NCBI GenBank assembly: GCA_900466605.1
Contig: UBMU01000002.1
Coordinates: 1-64,000 of the forward strand
Source: Hyphomicrobiales bacterium
GTDB lineage: Bacteria; Pseudomonadota; Alphaproteobacteria; Rhizobiales; Rhizobiaceae
Reading direction: 5' to 3'
Length of the DNA: 64,000 nucleotides
Position 1 is the stretch's first letter. The number at the start of each line of letters is the position of its first letter. This document shows positions 29,136 through 38,578 of the stretch, piece by piece. The notes beneath the pieces were generated by a model. The model was not told the DNA's origin. It did not search any database and worked only from the letters and a program-made list of their open reading frames with translations. A program made the translations under genes and the position numbers.

Positions 29136-30649
29136 TGACGGGCGCTCCTGTCATTTCTCTCTTCCTGGAGGACGAGGCGGAAACGATCCGTTTTGGCGAA
29201 GATCTGGCGCTGGCCCTGAAGCGAGGCGACTGCCTTGCCCTGTCAGGCGACCTTGGCGCCGGGAAATCGTCACTTGCCCGCGCATTCCTTCGCGCGATGG
29301 CAGATGACGACGAGCTCGAGGTGCCAAGCCCGACCTTCACACTGGTCCAAGCCTACAACCTGCGCATAGCGGTCGCACATTTCGATCTGTACCGTCTTGG
29401 CGATCCGGCCGAACTGACCGAACTCGGCTTCGACGAAGCGCTTCAGGACGGCGTCTGCCTCGTGGAATGGCCTGAAATGGCAAGTGGCGAGCTGCCCGAA
29501 GACCGCATCGCACTCAAGCTGGAGCATGAGGGTCTGGGGCGACGGGTGACCATTGTGGCGCCGGAAAAGCAAGCTGCTCGAATCCGGCGCGTTCTTGCCA
29601 TACGCGATTTCATCGACGACGCAGGATATCCAGGAGCGAAACGCCGCTTCCTGACAGGAGATGCATCTCTGCGAGCCTACGAGGCCGTCTATGCCGGCGA
29701 CGGAACGCGACGCGTCCTGATGGACTGGCCGCCGTTGCCGGGGGGACCGCCGGTCCTGGATGGCAAGCCGTATCCAAAGGTCGCCCATATCGCAGAGAAC
29801 GCCTATCCCTTCGTCGCCATTGCCAACGTGCTCCGACAGCAGGGCTTTGCAGCACCCGAGGTCTACCGGGTCGACTACGACCAAGGCATTCTGCTTCTGG
29901 AGGATCTCGGCGCGGACGGCGTTCTGAACGCGCAAGGTCAGCCCATTACCGACCGTTACCGGGCAAGTGTCGCCTGTTTGGCGCATCTCCACTCGCTCGC
30001 CGTGCCGCAGGACATCCCCGTCACAGACTGCCATGTCCACCACATCCCGGATTTCGACCGGACTGCGATGAAGATGGAAGTGCGCCTCGTTCTCGACTGG
30101 CATCTACCCTGGAAGCGTGGAGGCACCTCTGCCAGCGACGCCGAGCGCGATGAGTACCTTGCCATCTGGGACAACTTGATCGACGAATTGGCAACCGCCG
30201 AGACAAACCTCCTCCTTCGAGACTTCCACTCGCCGAATATTATCTGGCGCGAAAACGAGATCGGCATCGCGCGAGTCGGACTGATCGATTTCCAAGACGC
30301 AATGATTGGTCCGACGGCCTATGATCTCGCGTCGATGACGCAGGACGCGCGCGTCACGATCGCGCCGGATCTCTTCCAACAATTGATGGACGACTATCTA
30401 GCGCTGCGCAGAGCACAGGGCGGATTCGACGAAGCCCGTTTCCTGAAGACTTGGGCAATCATGTCGGCGCAGCGCAACTGCAAGCTTGCCGGCCTCTGGG
30501 TCCGCTTGATGCAGAGGGACGGAAAGCCCGGCTACATGAAACACATGCCGCGCACGTTGTCCTATCTTTCCGTAGCCTTGCGGCACGAAACACTCGCCCC
30601 CTTGCGCGACTGGTGCGTAAAGACTGGTATAGTACCGAGCGAATCATAA
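29132..30649 (+). CDS. TsaE-AmgK fusion: t6A ATPase plus sugar kinase
   Basis: Bifunctional protein of 505 aa. Residues 1-150 are TsaE, the ATPase of the tRNA t6A37 machinery, with P-loop SGDLGAGKSS and the segment PSPTFTLVQAY. Residues from about 165 on form an aminoglycoside-phosphotransferase-like kinase with catalytic Asp364/Asn369 in RDFHSPN and metal Asp386 in LIDFQDA. This second part fits AmgK, the MurNAc/GlcNAc anomeric kinase of cell-wall recycling, since murU follows. No stop or frameshift separates the two parts. It overlaps divL by four bases. Confidence 0.9.
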   Translation: MMTGAPVISLFLEDEAETIRFGEDLALALKRGDCLALSGDLGAGKSSLARAFLRAMADDDELEVPSPTFTLVQAYNLRIAVAHFDLYRLGDPAELTELGFDEALQDGVCLVEWPEMASGELPEDRIALKLEHEGLGRRVTIVAPEKQAARIRRVLAIRDFIDDAGYPGAKRRFLTGDASLRAYEAVYAGDGTRRVLMDWPPLPGGPPVLDGKPYPKVAHIAENAYPFVAIANVLRQQGFAAPEVYRVDYDQGILLLEDLGADGVLNAQGQPITDRYRASVACLAHLHSLAVPQDIPVTDCHVHHIPDFDRTAMKMEVRLVLDWHLPWKRGGTSASDAERDEYLAIWDNLIDELATAETNLLLRDFHSPNIIWRENEIGIARVGLIDFQDAMIGPTAYDLASMTQDARVTIAPDLFQQLMDDYLALRRAQGGFDEARFLKTWAIMSAQRNCKLAGLWVRLMQRDGKPGYMKHMPRTLSYLSVALRHETLAPLRDWCVKTGIVPSES

Positions 30650-30662
30650 TTTCTCGGATCAG

Positions 30663-31394
30663 ATGAGCATCAAACAAGCCATGATACTCGCTGCAGGTCT
30701 TGGAACCCGCATGCGGCCGATCACCGACACCATCCCGAAACCGCTCGTAAAGATCGACGGCAAGGCGATGATCGATTACGCGCTGGATTCGCTCGCGGAA
30801 ACCGGCGTCGAAAGGGTTGTGGTCAATGTTCATCACCACGCGGACCAGATGCTGGCGCATTTGGCTTCGTACAAAAACCTCGAGATCATCATCTCCGACG
30901 AACGCGAAAGGCTGATGAACAATGGTGGCGGTCTTGCAAAGGGCCTGAAGCTGCTTTCTCCCGGAAAGGTTTTCGTCACGAATGCCGACCTTTTCTGGAT
31001 AGGCGAACGTCCTGGCGCCCCCAGCAATCTGACAAATTTAGCCGGCTTCTTTCAACCCCAAGGTATGGATATGGCCATGCTGTGCGTCAGGCTGGAAAAC
31101 ACCACTGGGCACAACGGCAAAAACGATTTCAGTATGGGAGGTGACGGCCGGTTGACTCGTTTCTCCGAGCCGGCACCAAACCCGGTCGTCTACGCCGGCG
31201 CGATTGCGATGGACACGTCATTCCTCGATGATGCGCCGGCTGATCCCTTCAACCTCAATCTCTATTTCGACAAGGCAATCGCACGCGGACGGCTTTATGG
31301 CATGGTGCTCGAAGGACACTGGCTTACAGTTGGCACGCCCGAGGCGATCGGCGAAGCCGAGGAAACGATCCGGCGTTACCGGACGTTTGCATGA
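30663..31394 (+). CDS. murU: N-acetylmuramate-1-phosphate uridylyltransferase MurU
   Basis: Sugar-nucleotide transferase of 243 aa with the signature ILAAGLGTRMRP (residues 8-19), then KPLVKIDGKAMI. Next to an AmgK domain it should make UDP-MurNAc from MurNAc-1-phosphate, the shortcut that bypasses de novo UDP-MurNAc synthesis and fosfomycin inhibition in Pseudomonas. The substrate is inferred from context; a glucose-1-phosphate type transferase would look similar. It lies 13 bases after the fusion gene. Confidence 0.87.
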   Translation: MSIKQAMILAAGLGTRMRPITDTIPKPLVKIDGKAMIDYALDSLAETGVERVVVNVHHHADQMLAHLASYKNLEIIISDERERLMNNGGGLAKGLKLLSPGKVFVTNADLFWIGERPGAPSNLTNLAGFFQPQGMDMAMLCVRLENTTGHNGKNDFSMGGDGRLTRFSEPAPNPVVYAGAIAMDTSFLDDAPADPFNLNLYFDKAIARGRLYGMVLEGHWLTVGTPEAIGEAEETIRRYRTFA

Positions 31395-31397
31395 CAA

Positions 31398-34300
31398 ATG
31401 GCCGAGCATCACCGGCAGCAGATTCTGAACATTGCCGCAGGGCTTCCCTTCCTGAAAACCCTTGCCGAAAGCCTCTGTGATGGCCGGCTGACACCGCATT
31501 TCCGATATGATCCCAGCGATCCCCTGTCGCTTTCAAAAATCACAATCTATCTACCGACGAGGCGCGCTGCACGCGTACTCCGCTCCGAATTCGTTGACCT
31601 TCTTGGTGGGCGATCAGCAATCTTGCCTGTGATCCGCCCGCTTGGCGAAACCGACGACGACAGCGGTTATTTCGATGAAGCCCTACCGGCGATACTGGAT
31701 CTCGCGCAGCCACTATCGAACACCGCCCGCTTGCTGGAGCTCGCTCGCCTCATCCTCGCCTGGCGAAACAAGCTGCCGGAGATCGTGCGGAGCATCCATT
31801 CCGATTCGCCGCTTGTCGCGCCCGCAAGCCCAGCCGACGCAATCTGGCTTGCCCGCAATCTAGCGGAATTGATCGACTCGATCGAGACCGAGGATCGAGA
31901 CTGGGGCGAACTGTCTCGCCTGAACGCGAAAGACTATGCGCTTTGGTGGCAGCTAACGGCCGAATTCCTACAGATCGCCAGCGCCTTCTGGCCCGAAAGG
32001 CTGAACGAACTCGGCAAGTCGTCGCCAGCAAGGCACCGCAACGCCATTCTTCGCGCCGAAGCGAATCGCCTTGCGACCGTCCGGCCGATGGGGCCCATCG
32101 TCATTGCAGGATCGACGGGTTCAGTGCCGGCGACCGCCGACCTTATCGCGACGGTCGCCAACCTCCCGGAAGGCATCATCGTTCTACCGGGCCTCGACCT
32201 CGACATGCCGGATGAGCATTGGCGGATGGTGGCGCCCGACCATCGGAAGGATCAGGCTACGGACCCCGCGAGCCGCAGCCATTCCCAATACGGCCTCGCC
32301 CAGTTGCTGAAGCGGCTGAAATTGACGCGAAAGGACGTGATGCAGCTTGCCGAGTCGCCGCAGGAATTGCGACAGCGCAGCGAAATCCTTTCACATGCCC
32401 TCTCACCAGCCGAAGCGACCAGCGACTGGGGCGCTTGGAAGGCCCGATTATCCGACAATGCCATTTCAGCGGCGTTTGCGGACGTCTCGCTGATCGAGGC
32501 GAGCAATGAGCGAGAGGAGGCCACCGCGATTGCAATTGCCCTGCGCCTGGCACTCGATCGCCCCGGCAAAGACGGTGAGAGCCGGGCGGCTTTGATCACG
32601 CCCGATCGAAACCTGGCACGCCGCGTGACCATGGAACTATCGCGTTTCGGCATCCTTGCGGATGATTCGGCAGGCACGCCCCTTTCCGCGACGCTCCAGG
32701 GAACACTGCTGCAACTGCTCCTCGAAGCAATCCTTCGTCCCGGCGATCCCGTTGCTATCGTCGGATTGCTCAAGCATCCTCTGGCACGTTTTGGGCTGGA
32801 GCGCAGCGTGCATGCAGGGGCTGTGGCAGCGCTGGAACTGCTAGCGCTGCGGGGTGGTGTGGCCGACGTCGATATCTCGATGTTGGAACCGCTTCTCGAG
32901 CAGCAGTTGTCCGAGCAGGCACTGGACCGTCACGCACCGCAGTGGCGCAAATCACTCTCTGCCGATGCGGTGGATCTCGCTCGCGCCCTTGCCAGGCGCG
33001 TTGCCGAAGCGACCGAACCCCTGGCCTCGGCACTTGTGCGGCGCCTCCCCGAAGCACGGGGACTGACAACCACCTTTGCGCTCTCCGATTGGGCGGCCCG
33101 CACCGGACGCGTACTGGAAGCAGTAGCCCGGGACGAGCGCGGCGATCTTACAGGGCTCTGGTCCGGAGAAGCGGGCGACACGCTGGCGTCGATGCTCGGT
33201 GAAGTGATCGAAACCGAAGGGCAGATCGACGCAGACGGCCCGCAGTGGATCGACATTGTCGCCGCATTGTTGGCTGGCCAGGCTGCAAAGCCACGGGCGC
33301 TGAGCCATCCAAGGGTCTTCATCTTCGGCACTCTGGAAGCGCGCCTCCAAAGTGTGGACACGCTCATTCTCGGAGGGTTGAACGAGGGATCATGGCCGGG
33401 ACAGGCACCTAACAACCCCTTCGTTTCCCGCACGATGAAGACGGAGATCGGATTGGAGCCGCCGGAGCGGCGAATTGGCCAACTGGCTCACGATTTCGAA
33501 ATGGCCAACGGCACGCGTCATCTCATTTATTCGCGGGCCCTCCGACAAGGTTCGACGCCAACGGTCGCCTCGCGCTGGCTGCAGCGGCTCCTTGCGTTCG
33601 GCGGGCACGAGTTCGAGGCCGAACTCAAGGCTCGCGGCGACAATTTCGTCCATTGGGCTAGCCTGATCGACCAGGGTGACCACCAGGCGCCTGCGCAACG
33701 CCCAAGTCCGACGCCACCCTTAGAAGTACAGCCGAAGTCATACTCGTTCAGTGAAGTCGGGCGCCTCCGTCGCGACCCCTATGCGATCTATGCGCGCCGT
33801 GTTCTGCGCCTCGATCCGGTAGCCCCCTTCAACCGCGACCCCGGCGCCGCAGAGCGAGGAACGCTCTATCACAAGATCATCGACCGCTTCGTCCGTGAGG
33901 GCCATCTTGCTGGAACGCCGGCAGCGGAAATGGCGATGGAGCTCATTCTGACCGAGTTGTTCGACACTGAGCAGCTTCCGGCGCACATCGACGCCGTTTG
34001 GCGTCCACGCTTTCGGGAGGTTGCCCGTGCGTTTCTCGAGTGGGAGGCGCAGCGACGGCCGAACATTCGAAGAACGCTGACAGAAGTACGTGGCGGTGTC
34101 GAGCTGGAGCCAATCAATATCCGGCTGAGCGGCGTTGCCGACCGGATCGACATTACGGGAACAGGCACGGCCGACATCATTGACTACAAGACCGGACACA
34201 ATCCCTCACCGGCTCAAGCACGCGCACTTCTCGATCCGCAGCTGGCGCTGGAGGCGGCAGCACTCCACGCCGGCGCTTTCCGGGATGCGGGCAGTCTCGT

Positions 34301-34592
34301 TCCGCAAGATCTTCTCTATGTCCGTTTGCGGCCGGGAAATCGATTCGATGTCGATAAGGTCAACAACGAGACATCGGCCAGGAGCGACAAGGCAAAGTCG
34401 GCGATGGACCTGGCCGCGGACTCGATCGATCAATTGATAAAGTTCGTAGCGCTCTTGCAATCGGGCGAGAAGGGCTTCACCTCTCGGCTTGTGCCGGCGC
34501 AAGAGTTCGACTTCGGTGGTGATTACGATCATCTGGCGCGCGTTTCCGAATGGTCAGCCGCAGAGAGCGATGAGGCAGCCGGCGATGAATGA
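31398..34592 (+). CDS. addB: Double-strand break repair protein AddB
   Basis: Subunit of the AddAB helicase-nuclease, 1064 aa, the alphaproteobacterial counterpart of RecBCD. The N-terminal helicase-like part is degenerate; the C-terminal PD-(D/E)XK nuclease is visible as GVADRID followed by IIDYKTG. It starts three bases after murU and overlaps addA by eight bases. Confidence 0.94.
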   Translation: MAEHHRQQILNIAAGLPFLKTLAESLCDGRLTPHFRYDPSDPLSLSKITIYLPTRRAARVLRSEFVDLLGGRSAILPVIRPLGETDDDSGYFDEALPAILDLAQPLSNTARLLELARLILAWRNKLPEIVRSIHSDSPLVAPASPADAIWLARNLAELIDSIETEDRDWGELSRLNAKDYALWWQLTAEFLQIASAFWPERLNELGKSSPARHRNAILRAEANRLATVRPMGPIVIAGSTGSVPATADLIATVANLPEGIIVLPGLDLDMPDEHWRMVAPDHRKDQATDPASRSHSQYGLAQLLKRLKLTRKDVMQLAESPQELRQRSEILSHALSPAEATSDWGAWKARLSDNAISAAFADVSLIEASNEREEATAIAIALRLALDRPGKDGESRAALITPDRNLARRVTMELSRFGILADDSAGTPLSATLQGTLLQLLLEAILRPGDPVAIVGLLKHPLARFGLERSVHAGAVAALELLALRGGVADVDISMLEPLLEQQLSEQALDRHAPQWRKSLSADAVDLARALARRVAEATEPLASALVRRLPEARGLTTTFALSDWAARTGRVLEAVARDERGDLTGLWSGEAGDTLASMLGEVIETEGQIDADGPQWIDIVAALLAGQAAKPRALSHPRVFIFGTLEARLQSVDTLILGGLNEGSWPGQAPNNPFVSRTMKTEIGLEPPERRIGQLAHDFEMANGTRHLIYSRALRQGSTPTVASRWLQRLLAFGGHEFEAELKARGDNFVHWASLIDQGDHQAPAQRPSPTPPLEVQPKSYSFSEVGRLRRDPYAIYARRVLRLDPVAPFNRDPGAAERGTLYHKIIDRFVREGHLAGTPAAEMAMELILTELFDTEQLPAHIDAVWRPRFREVARAFLEWEAQRRPNIRRTLTEVRGGVELEPINIRLSGVADRIDITGTGTADIIDYKTGHNPSPAQARALLDPQLALEAAALHAGAFRDAGSLVPQDLLYVRLRPGNRFDVDKVNNETSARSDKAKSAMDLAADSIDQLIKFVALLQSGEKGFTSRLVPAQEFDFGGDYDHLARVSEWSAAESDEAAGDE

Positions 34593-37500
34593 CGACCCAA
34601 CATTGCCCGAGGACGACGATCCCCTCGCCTGGACGAGCTGGACAACCATCCAGCAATCGATCGCATCCGATCCGCAGCGCTCCGCCTGGGTTTCGGCCAA
34701 CGCTGGTTCCGGAAAGACCCATGTCCTGACGCAGCGCGTCATTCGGCTGTTGCTGGCCGGGGCCCGCCCGTCGGCAATCCTCTGCCTGACCTATACGAAG
34801 GCCGCAGCCTCAGAAATGTCGAATCGCGTCTTCGAGCGGCTCGCCGAGTGGGCTGTTCTGCCTGAAGCGGAACTCGAAGAGCGTATCACGCGGATCGAGG
34901 GCAAGGCGCCAGACGCCGTAAAGCGGGCGGAAGCGAGGCGGCTTTTTGCCAAAGCTCTGGAGACGCCAGGCGGTCTGAAGATCCAGACCATTCACGCATT
35001 TTGCGAGGCACTGTTACACCAGTTTCCGCTGGAAGCCAATGTGGCCGGGCACTTCTCCGTGCTCGACGATCGGGCAGCTGCAACGCTTCTGGCGGATGCA
35101 CGGCGGTCCCTCCTCACCGCGACGACACCAGAGGACGACCCAGCGCTCGCGGAGGCCTTTGGCTATGTTCTCAACCTTGGCGATGAGTCGGGCCTGGAAA
35201 ATCTCCTGGAAGAGATTATCGCCAACCGTAATGCGATTCGCGCCTTTACGCAGGATGCTGAACGCAAGGGTGGCCTCGATGTGGTGCTGCGCAAGAAGCT
35301 TCGCCTTTCCGCCAATGACACGGCGGCTCGAATCGCCGAGCAGTATTGGCCGCTTCCTGGCCTCACCGGCGGTGTACTCGACCGGTATTTGGACGTCGCT
35401 GACCAAAAGGGCGGTGCCAAGGCGCACGAAGTTGCGGCTGGCCTACGGGCGCTGGTGCGTGAGCGCGACTCTACGCGACGCGCGTCTCTGCTCGAGAAAC
35501 TCTTCCTGACAGGCAAGGGAGAACCAAAAGCGGATTCGCAGTTCCTGGTGAAGGCGATGTTGAGCGAAGCACCCGAGCTTATCGACGCCGTCGCCGCGGC
35601 ACGATCACACGTCGTACTTTGTCGGGATCGATTGAAGACGGCGCGCATGTACGAGGCAACGCGTGCTGCACTGATTCTCGCAGACCGGCTCAACAAAGAC
35701 TACGACGACCTCAAGAAGCAGCGGAGCCAACTCGATTTCGAAGATCTGATAACGCGGACAGCCGAACTCTTGAACAAGAGCGATGTCGGCCCCTGGATTC
35801 ACTACAAGCTCGATCAGGGTATCGACCATATCCTCGTCGACGAGGCACAGGATACGAGCCCGATCCAGTGGAGTGTCATCCAGTCGCTTGCTGAGGACTT
35901 CTTTTCGGGCGAGAGCGCCCGCAAGACGGTGCGGACCCTTTTCGCCGTCGGTGACGAAAAGCAATCGATCTACTCGTTTCAGGGTGCTCGTCCCGAGCGC
36001 TTTTCGGAGGAGAGCCAGCAGACACGCCGGCGCGTCTCCCAGAGCGGGCTTGCCTTCTCGACCGTGCGGTTACCACTCTCGTTCCGATCGACCTCGGATG
36101 TTCTGGCCGCCGTCGACCATATCTTTACGCCGGCCGAAAATGCCCGTGGGCTGAGTGCCACAGGCGAGCCCGTTGTTCACCGTTCCAACCGTATTGGCCA
36201 TCCGGGCGCCGTCGATCTTTGGGAGATGGTCGCACCAGAGGCGTCAATAACGGAAGAAGACTGGACCGCGCCTTTTGACGCCACGCCGGAGAGCGCGCCA
36301 GCATCCGTCCTCGCGCGCCGCATTTCCCACACGATCGGCAACCTGGTCGGCAAGGAAACCATCGTCGAGAAGGGCAAGGAGCGGCTGATCGAAGCCGGCG
36401 ATATTCTCGTTCTGGTACGCAAGCGCGACGCCTTCGTTAACGCACTGACGCGCGCGTTGAAGCGACGCGGCGACATACCGGTTGCCGGCGCCGACCGCCT
36501 GCGCCTGACGAGCCACATCGCGGTGCAGGACCTAGTGGCGCTCGGCCGCTTTCTGCTGTTGCCTGAAGATGACCTCTCCTTGACTGCACTCATGAAGAGC
36601 CCGCTTCTCGATCTGGGTGAAGACGCCGTGTTCGCAGTCGCCGCCCTTCGTGCGGAGGGTGAGAGTGCCTGGGCTCACATGCAGAAGTTTGCCGCCGACG
36701 GCAATGCGCGCTTCGAAAAGGCTGTCACTTGCCTCAAGCTCTTTCTGGATGAATCCAGGACGCTGCCGGTTCACGACTTCTATGCGCGCGTTCTGGGATG
36801 CCACGGCGGTCGACGAAAATTTCTTGCCCGGCTCGGAACCGAGGTCAGCGATATTCTCGATGAACTCCTGACGTTCGCACTGGACCACGAAAGCTCTGGC
36901 CTGCCCGGCCTGCAGTCCTTCATTTCGACGCTCGAGATCGAAGCGCCAGAAGTGAAACGCGAGCAGGACAAAGGCCGCAACGAAGTGCGGATAATGACGG
37001 TGCACGCGTCAAAGGGCCTCGAAGCGCCGATCGTGTTCCTCGTCGACGGTGGATCCAAGGCCTTCACGCATTCACACATGCCGAAGCTTCGGCTGCTTGA
37101 GCAGGAACACGGCGAACCGCCAATGCCGGCCTGGGTTCCCCTCGGCGATCTCAGCAACTCCCTGACCCAAGCCGATGCGACACGCATCCAGTCGCTGGCG
37201 GAACAGGAATATCGACGACTGCTCTATGTCGCCATGACCAGGGCCGCCGACCGGCTAACCGTTTGCGGCTATCGGGGCATCCGGCCGAATACCGATACCT
37301 GGCATGCGATGATTTCCGCTGCGATGACGGACAGCCACCCGCATGTGTCGGCAGCGACATTTTCCGGACCGGACGGTAGCTGGGCTGGTATCGAATGGCG
37401 CGTTCCGCGAGTTGAGCGAAGCTTTGAACGCCTCGGACGCGCCGAACAGACCGCCAGGCAAGACTCCGTCCCGCCCGGCCTTGGCAAGCCGCTGCCGCCG

Positions 37501-38136
37501 CGCAAGCAACTGCCGCGCCCACTGAGCCCATCCGGTGTCGGAACGATCGTCGATGATGGCGCAGACGATCTCTTGGTTGCCTCCCCGCTTTTTGCCGAAA
37601 AGGGTAAGCCGGATCGTTCCCTGCAAAAGGGGCGACTTCTGCACCGTATGCTGCAGACGCTGCCCGATTTCCCGCGTAGCGAACAAGCGGATGCGGCCGT
37701 GCGCTACGCCAAGCGTGCGGCATCGTTCTGGCCGGAAGCCGAGCGGCAGCAACTGGTCGATTCGGTACTGAAACTGCTGCGAGACCCGAGCCTCGAGCCG
37801 GTCTTTTCAACCCATGCACAGGCGGAAGTCTCGGTCATGGGAACGCTGACGATCGGTGGCGTCGATCACGCCGTTTCAGGCCGCGTCGATAGGATGGCAA
37901 TCTTCGGCGATCGTGTCGTGGTACTCGACTATAAGACCAATCGTGTCCCGCCTCAAACAGCCGAGGCGATCCCTTTTGCACACAAGGCACAGCTTGCCAT
38001 CTATCGTGAGATCCTTGCGCCGCTCTATCCCGGCAAGGGCATCGATTGCGTCCTCGTCTACACTGAAAACGCCTCCGTTCACACGCTGACGCGGGATGTA
38101 TTGGCGTCGGCGCTTGCGCAACTCGAGACAAAGTGA
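34585..38136 (+). CDS. addA: Double-strand break repair helicase-nuclease AddA
   Basis: UvrD-type superfamily 1 helicase with C-terminal nuclease, 1183 aa. Motif I is ANAGSGKT, motif II VDEAQDTSP, motif III GDEKQSIYSFQGA, motif V TVHASKGLEAP; the nuclease core is GRVDRM followed by VVLDYKTN. With AddB it resects double-strand breaks and loads RecA. The start at 34585 gives an eight-base overlap with addB; an in-frame ATG at 34570 is the alternative. Confidence 0.95.
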   Translation: MNDDPTLPEDDDPLAWTSWTTIQQSIASDPQRSAWVSANAGSGKTHVLTQRVIRLLLAGARPSAILCLTYTKAAASEMSNRVFERLAEWAVLPEAELEERITRIEGKAPDAVKRAEARRLFAKALETPGGLKIQTIHAFCEALLHQFPLEANVAGHFSVLDDRAAATLLADARRSLLTATTPEDDPALAEAFGYVLNLGDESGLENLLEEIIANRNAIRAFTQDAERKGGLDVVLRKKLRLSANDTAARIAEQYWPLPGLTGGVLDRYLDVADQKGGAKAHEVAAGLRALVRERDSTRRASLLEKLFLTGKGEPKADSQFLVKAMLSEAPELIDAVAAARSHVVLCRDRLKTARMYEATRAALILADRLNKDYDDLKKQRSQLDFEDLITRTAELLNKSDVGPWIHYKLDQGIDHILVDEAQDTSPIQWSVIQSLAEDFFSGESARKTVRTLFAVGDEKQSIYSFQGARPERFSEESQQTRRRVSQSGLAFSTVRLPLSFRSTSDVLAAVDHIFTPAENARGLSATGEPVVHRSNRIGHPGAVDLWEMVAPEASITEEDWTAPFDATPESAPASVLARRISHTIGNLVGKETIVEKGKERLIEAGDILVLVRKRDAFVNALTRALKRRGDIPVAGADRLRLTSHIAVQDLVALGRFLLLPEDDLSLTALMKSPLLDLGEDAVFAVAALRAEGESAWAHMQKFAADGNARFEKAVTCLKLFLDESRTLPVHDFYARVLGCHGGRRKFLARLGTEVSDILDELLTFALDHESSGLPGLQSFISTLEIEAPEVKREQDKGRNEVRIMTVHASKGLEAPIVFLVDGGSKAFTHSHMPKLRLLEQEHGEPPMPAWVPLGDLSNSLTQADATRIQSLAEQEYRRLLYVAMTRAADRLTVCGYRGIRPNTDTWHAMISAAMTDSHPHVSAATFSGPDGSWAGIEWRVPRVERSFERLGRAEQTARQDSVPPGLGKPLPPRKQLPRPLSPSGVGTIVDDGADDLLVASPLFAEKGKPDRSLQKGRLLHRMLQTLPDFPRSEQADAAVRYAKRAASFWPEAERQQLVDSVLKLLRDPSLEPVFSTHAQAEVSVMGTLTIGGVDHAVSGRVDRMAIFGDRVVVLDYKTNRVPPQTAEAIPFAHKAQLAIYREILAPLYPGKGIDCVLVYTENASVHTLTRDVLASALAQLETK

Positions 38137-38208
38137 AATATCGGGCATTGAAATTCCCGCACCGCACGCTCACATGTGTTTCAACAGGAATCCGTAAAGG
38201 AGCAGCCT

Positions 38209-38529
38209 ATGGCTACCGTAAAAGTCGATATCAACAACTTCCAGTCGGAAGTTCTGGAATCCGCAGAACCCGTCGTCGTCGATTTCTGGGCTGAATGGTG
38301 CGGCCCGTGCAAGATGATCGCCCCTAGCCTCGAAGAACTCGCCGTTGAGTTTCAGGGGAAGGTGAAGGTCGCCAAGCTCAACATCGATGAGAACCCGGAA
38401 CTTGCCGCTCAGTTCGGCGTCCGCTCCATTCCGACGCTTGCCATATTCAAGGCCGGCGAAGTTGCTGACATCAAAGTTGGTGCGGCCCCGAAGACCGCGC
38501 TCTCGAGCTGGATCTCCAGCGCCGCTTGA
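38209..38529 (+). CDS. trxA: Thioredoxin
   Basis: Small redox protein of 106 aa with the WCGPC active site (Cys31, Cys34) and the cis-Pro segment [16 protein letters not shown] lies 6 bases before the ATG, which excludes the earlier in-frame ATG at 38176. It follows addA by 72 bases and may be expressed from its own promoter as well as by read-through. Confidence 0.97.
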   Translation: MATVKVDINNFQSEVLESAEPVVVDFWAEWCGPCKMIAPSLEELAVEFQGKVKVAKLNIDENPELAAQFGVRSIPTLAIFKAGEVADIKVGAAPKTALSSWISSAA

Positions 38530-38552
38530 TTTGTCCCTAAATAGACAAGAAG

Positions 38553-38578
38553 AAGCCCGGCATTGACCGGGCTTTTTT
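38553..38578. terminator. Terminator between trxA and folC
   Basis: Stem AAGCCCGG/CCGGGCTT (38553-38560 with 38567-38574), loop CATTGA, then a T run on the plus strand. It ends trxA and, read on the other strand (TTCTTCTT tail), may also end the folC operon. Confidence 0.88.
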
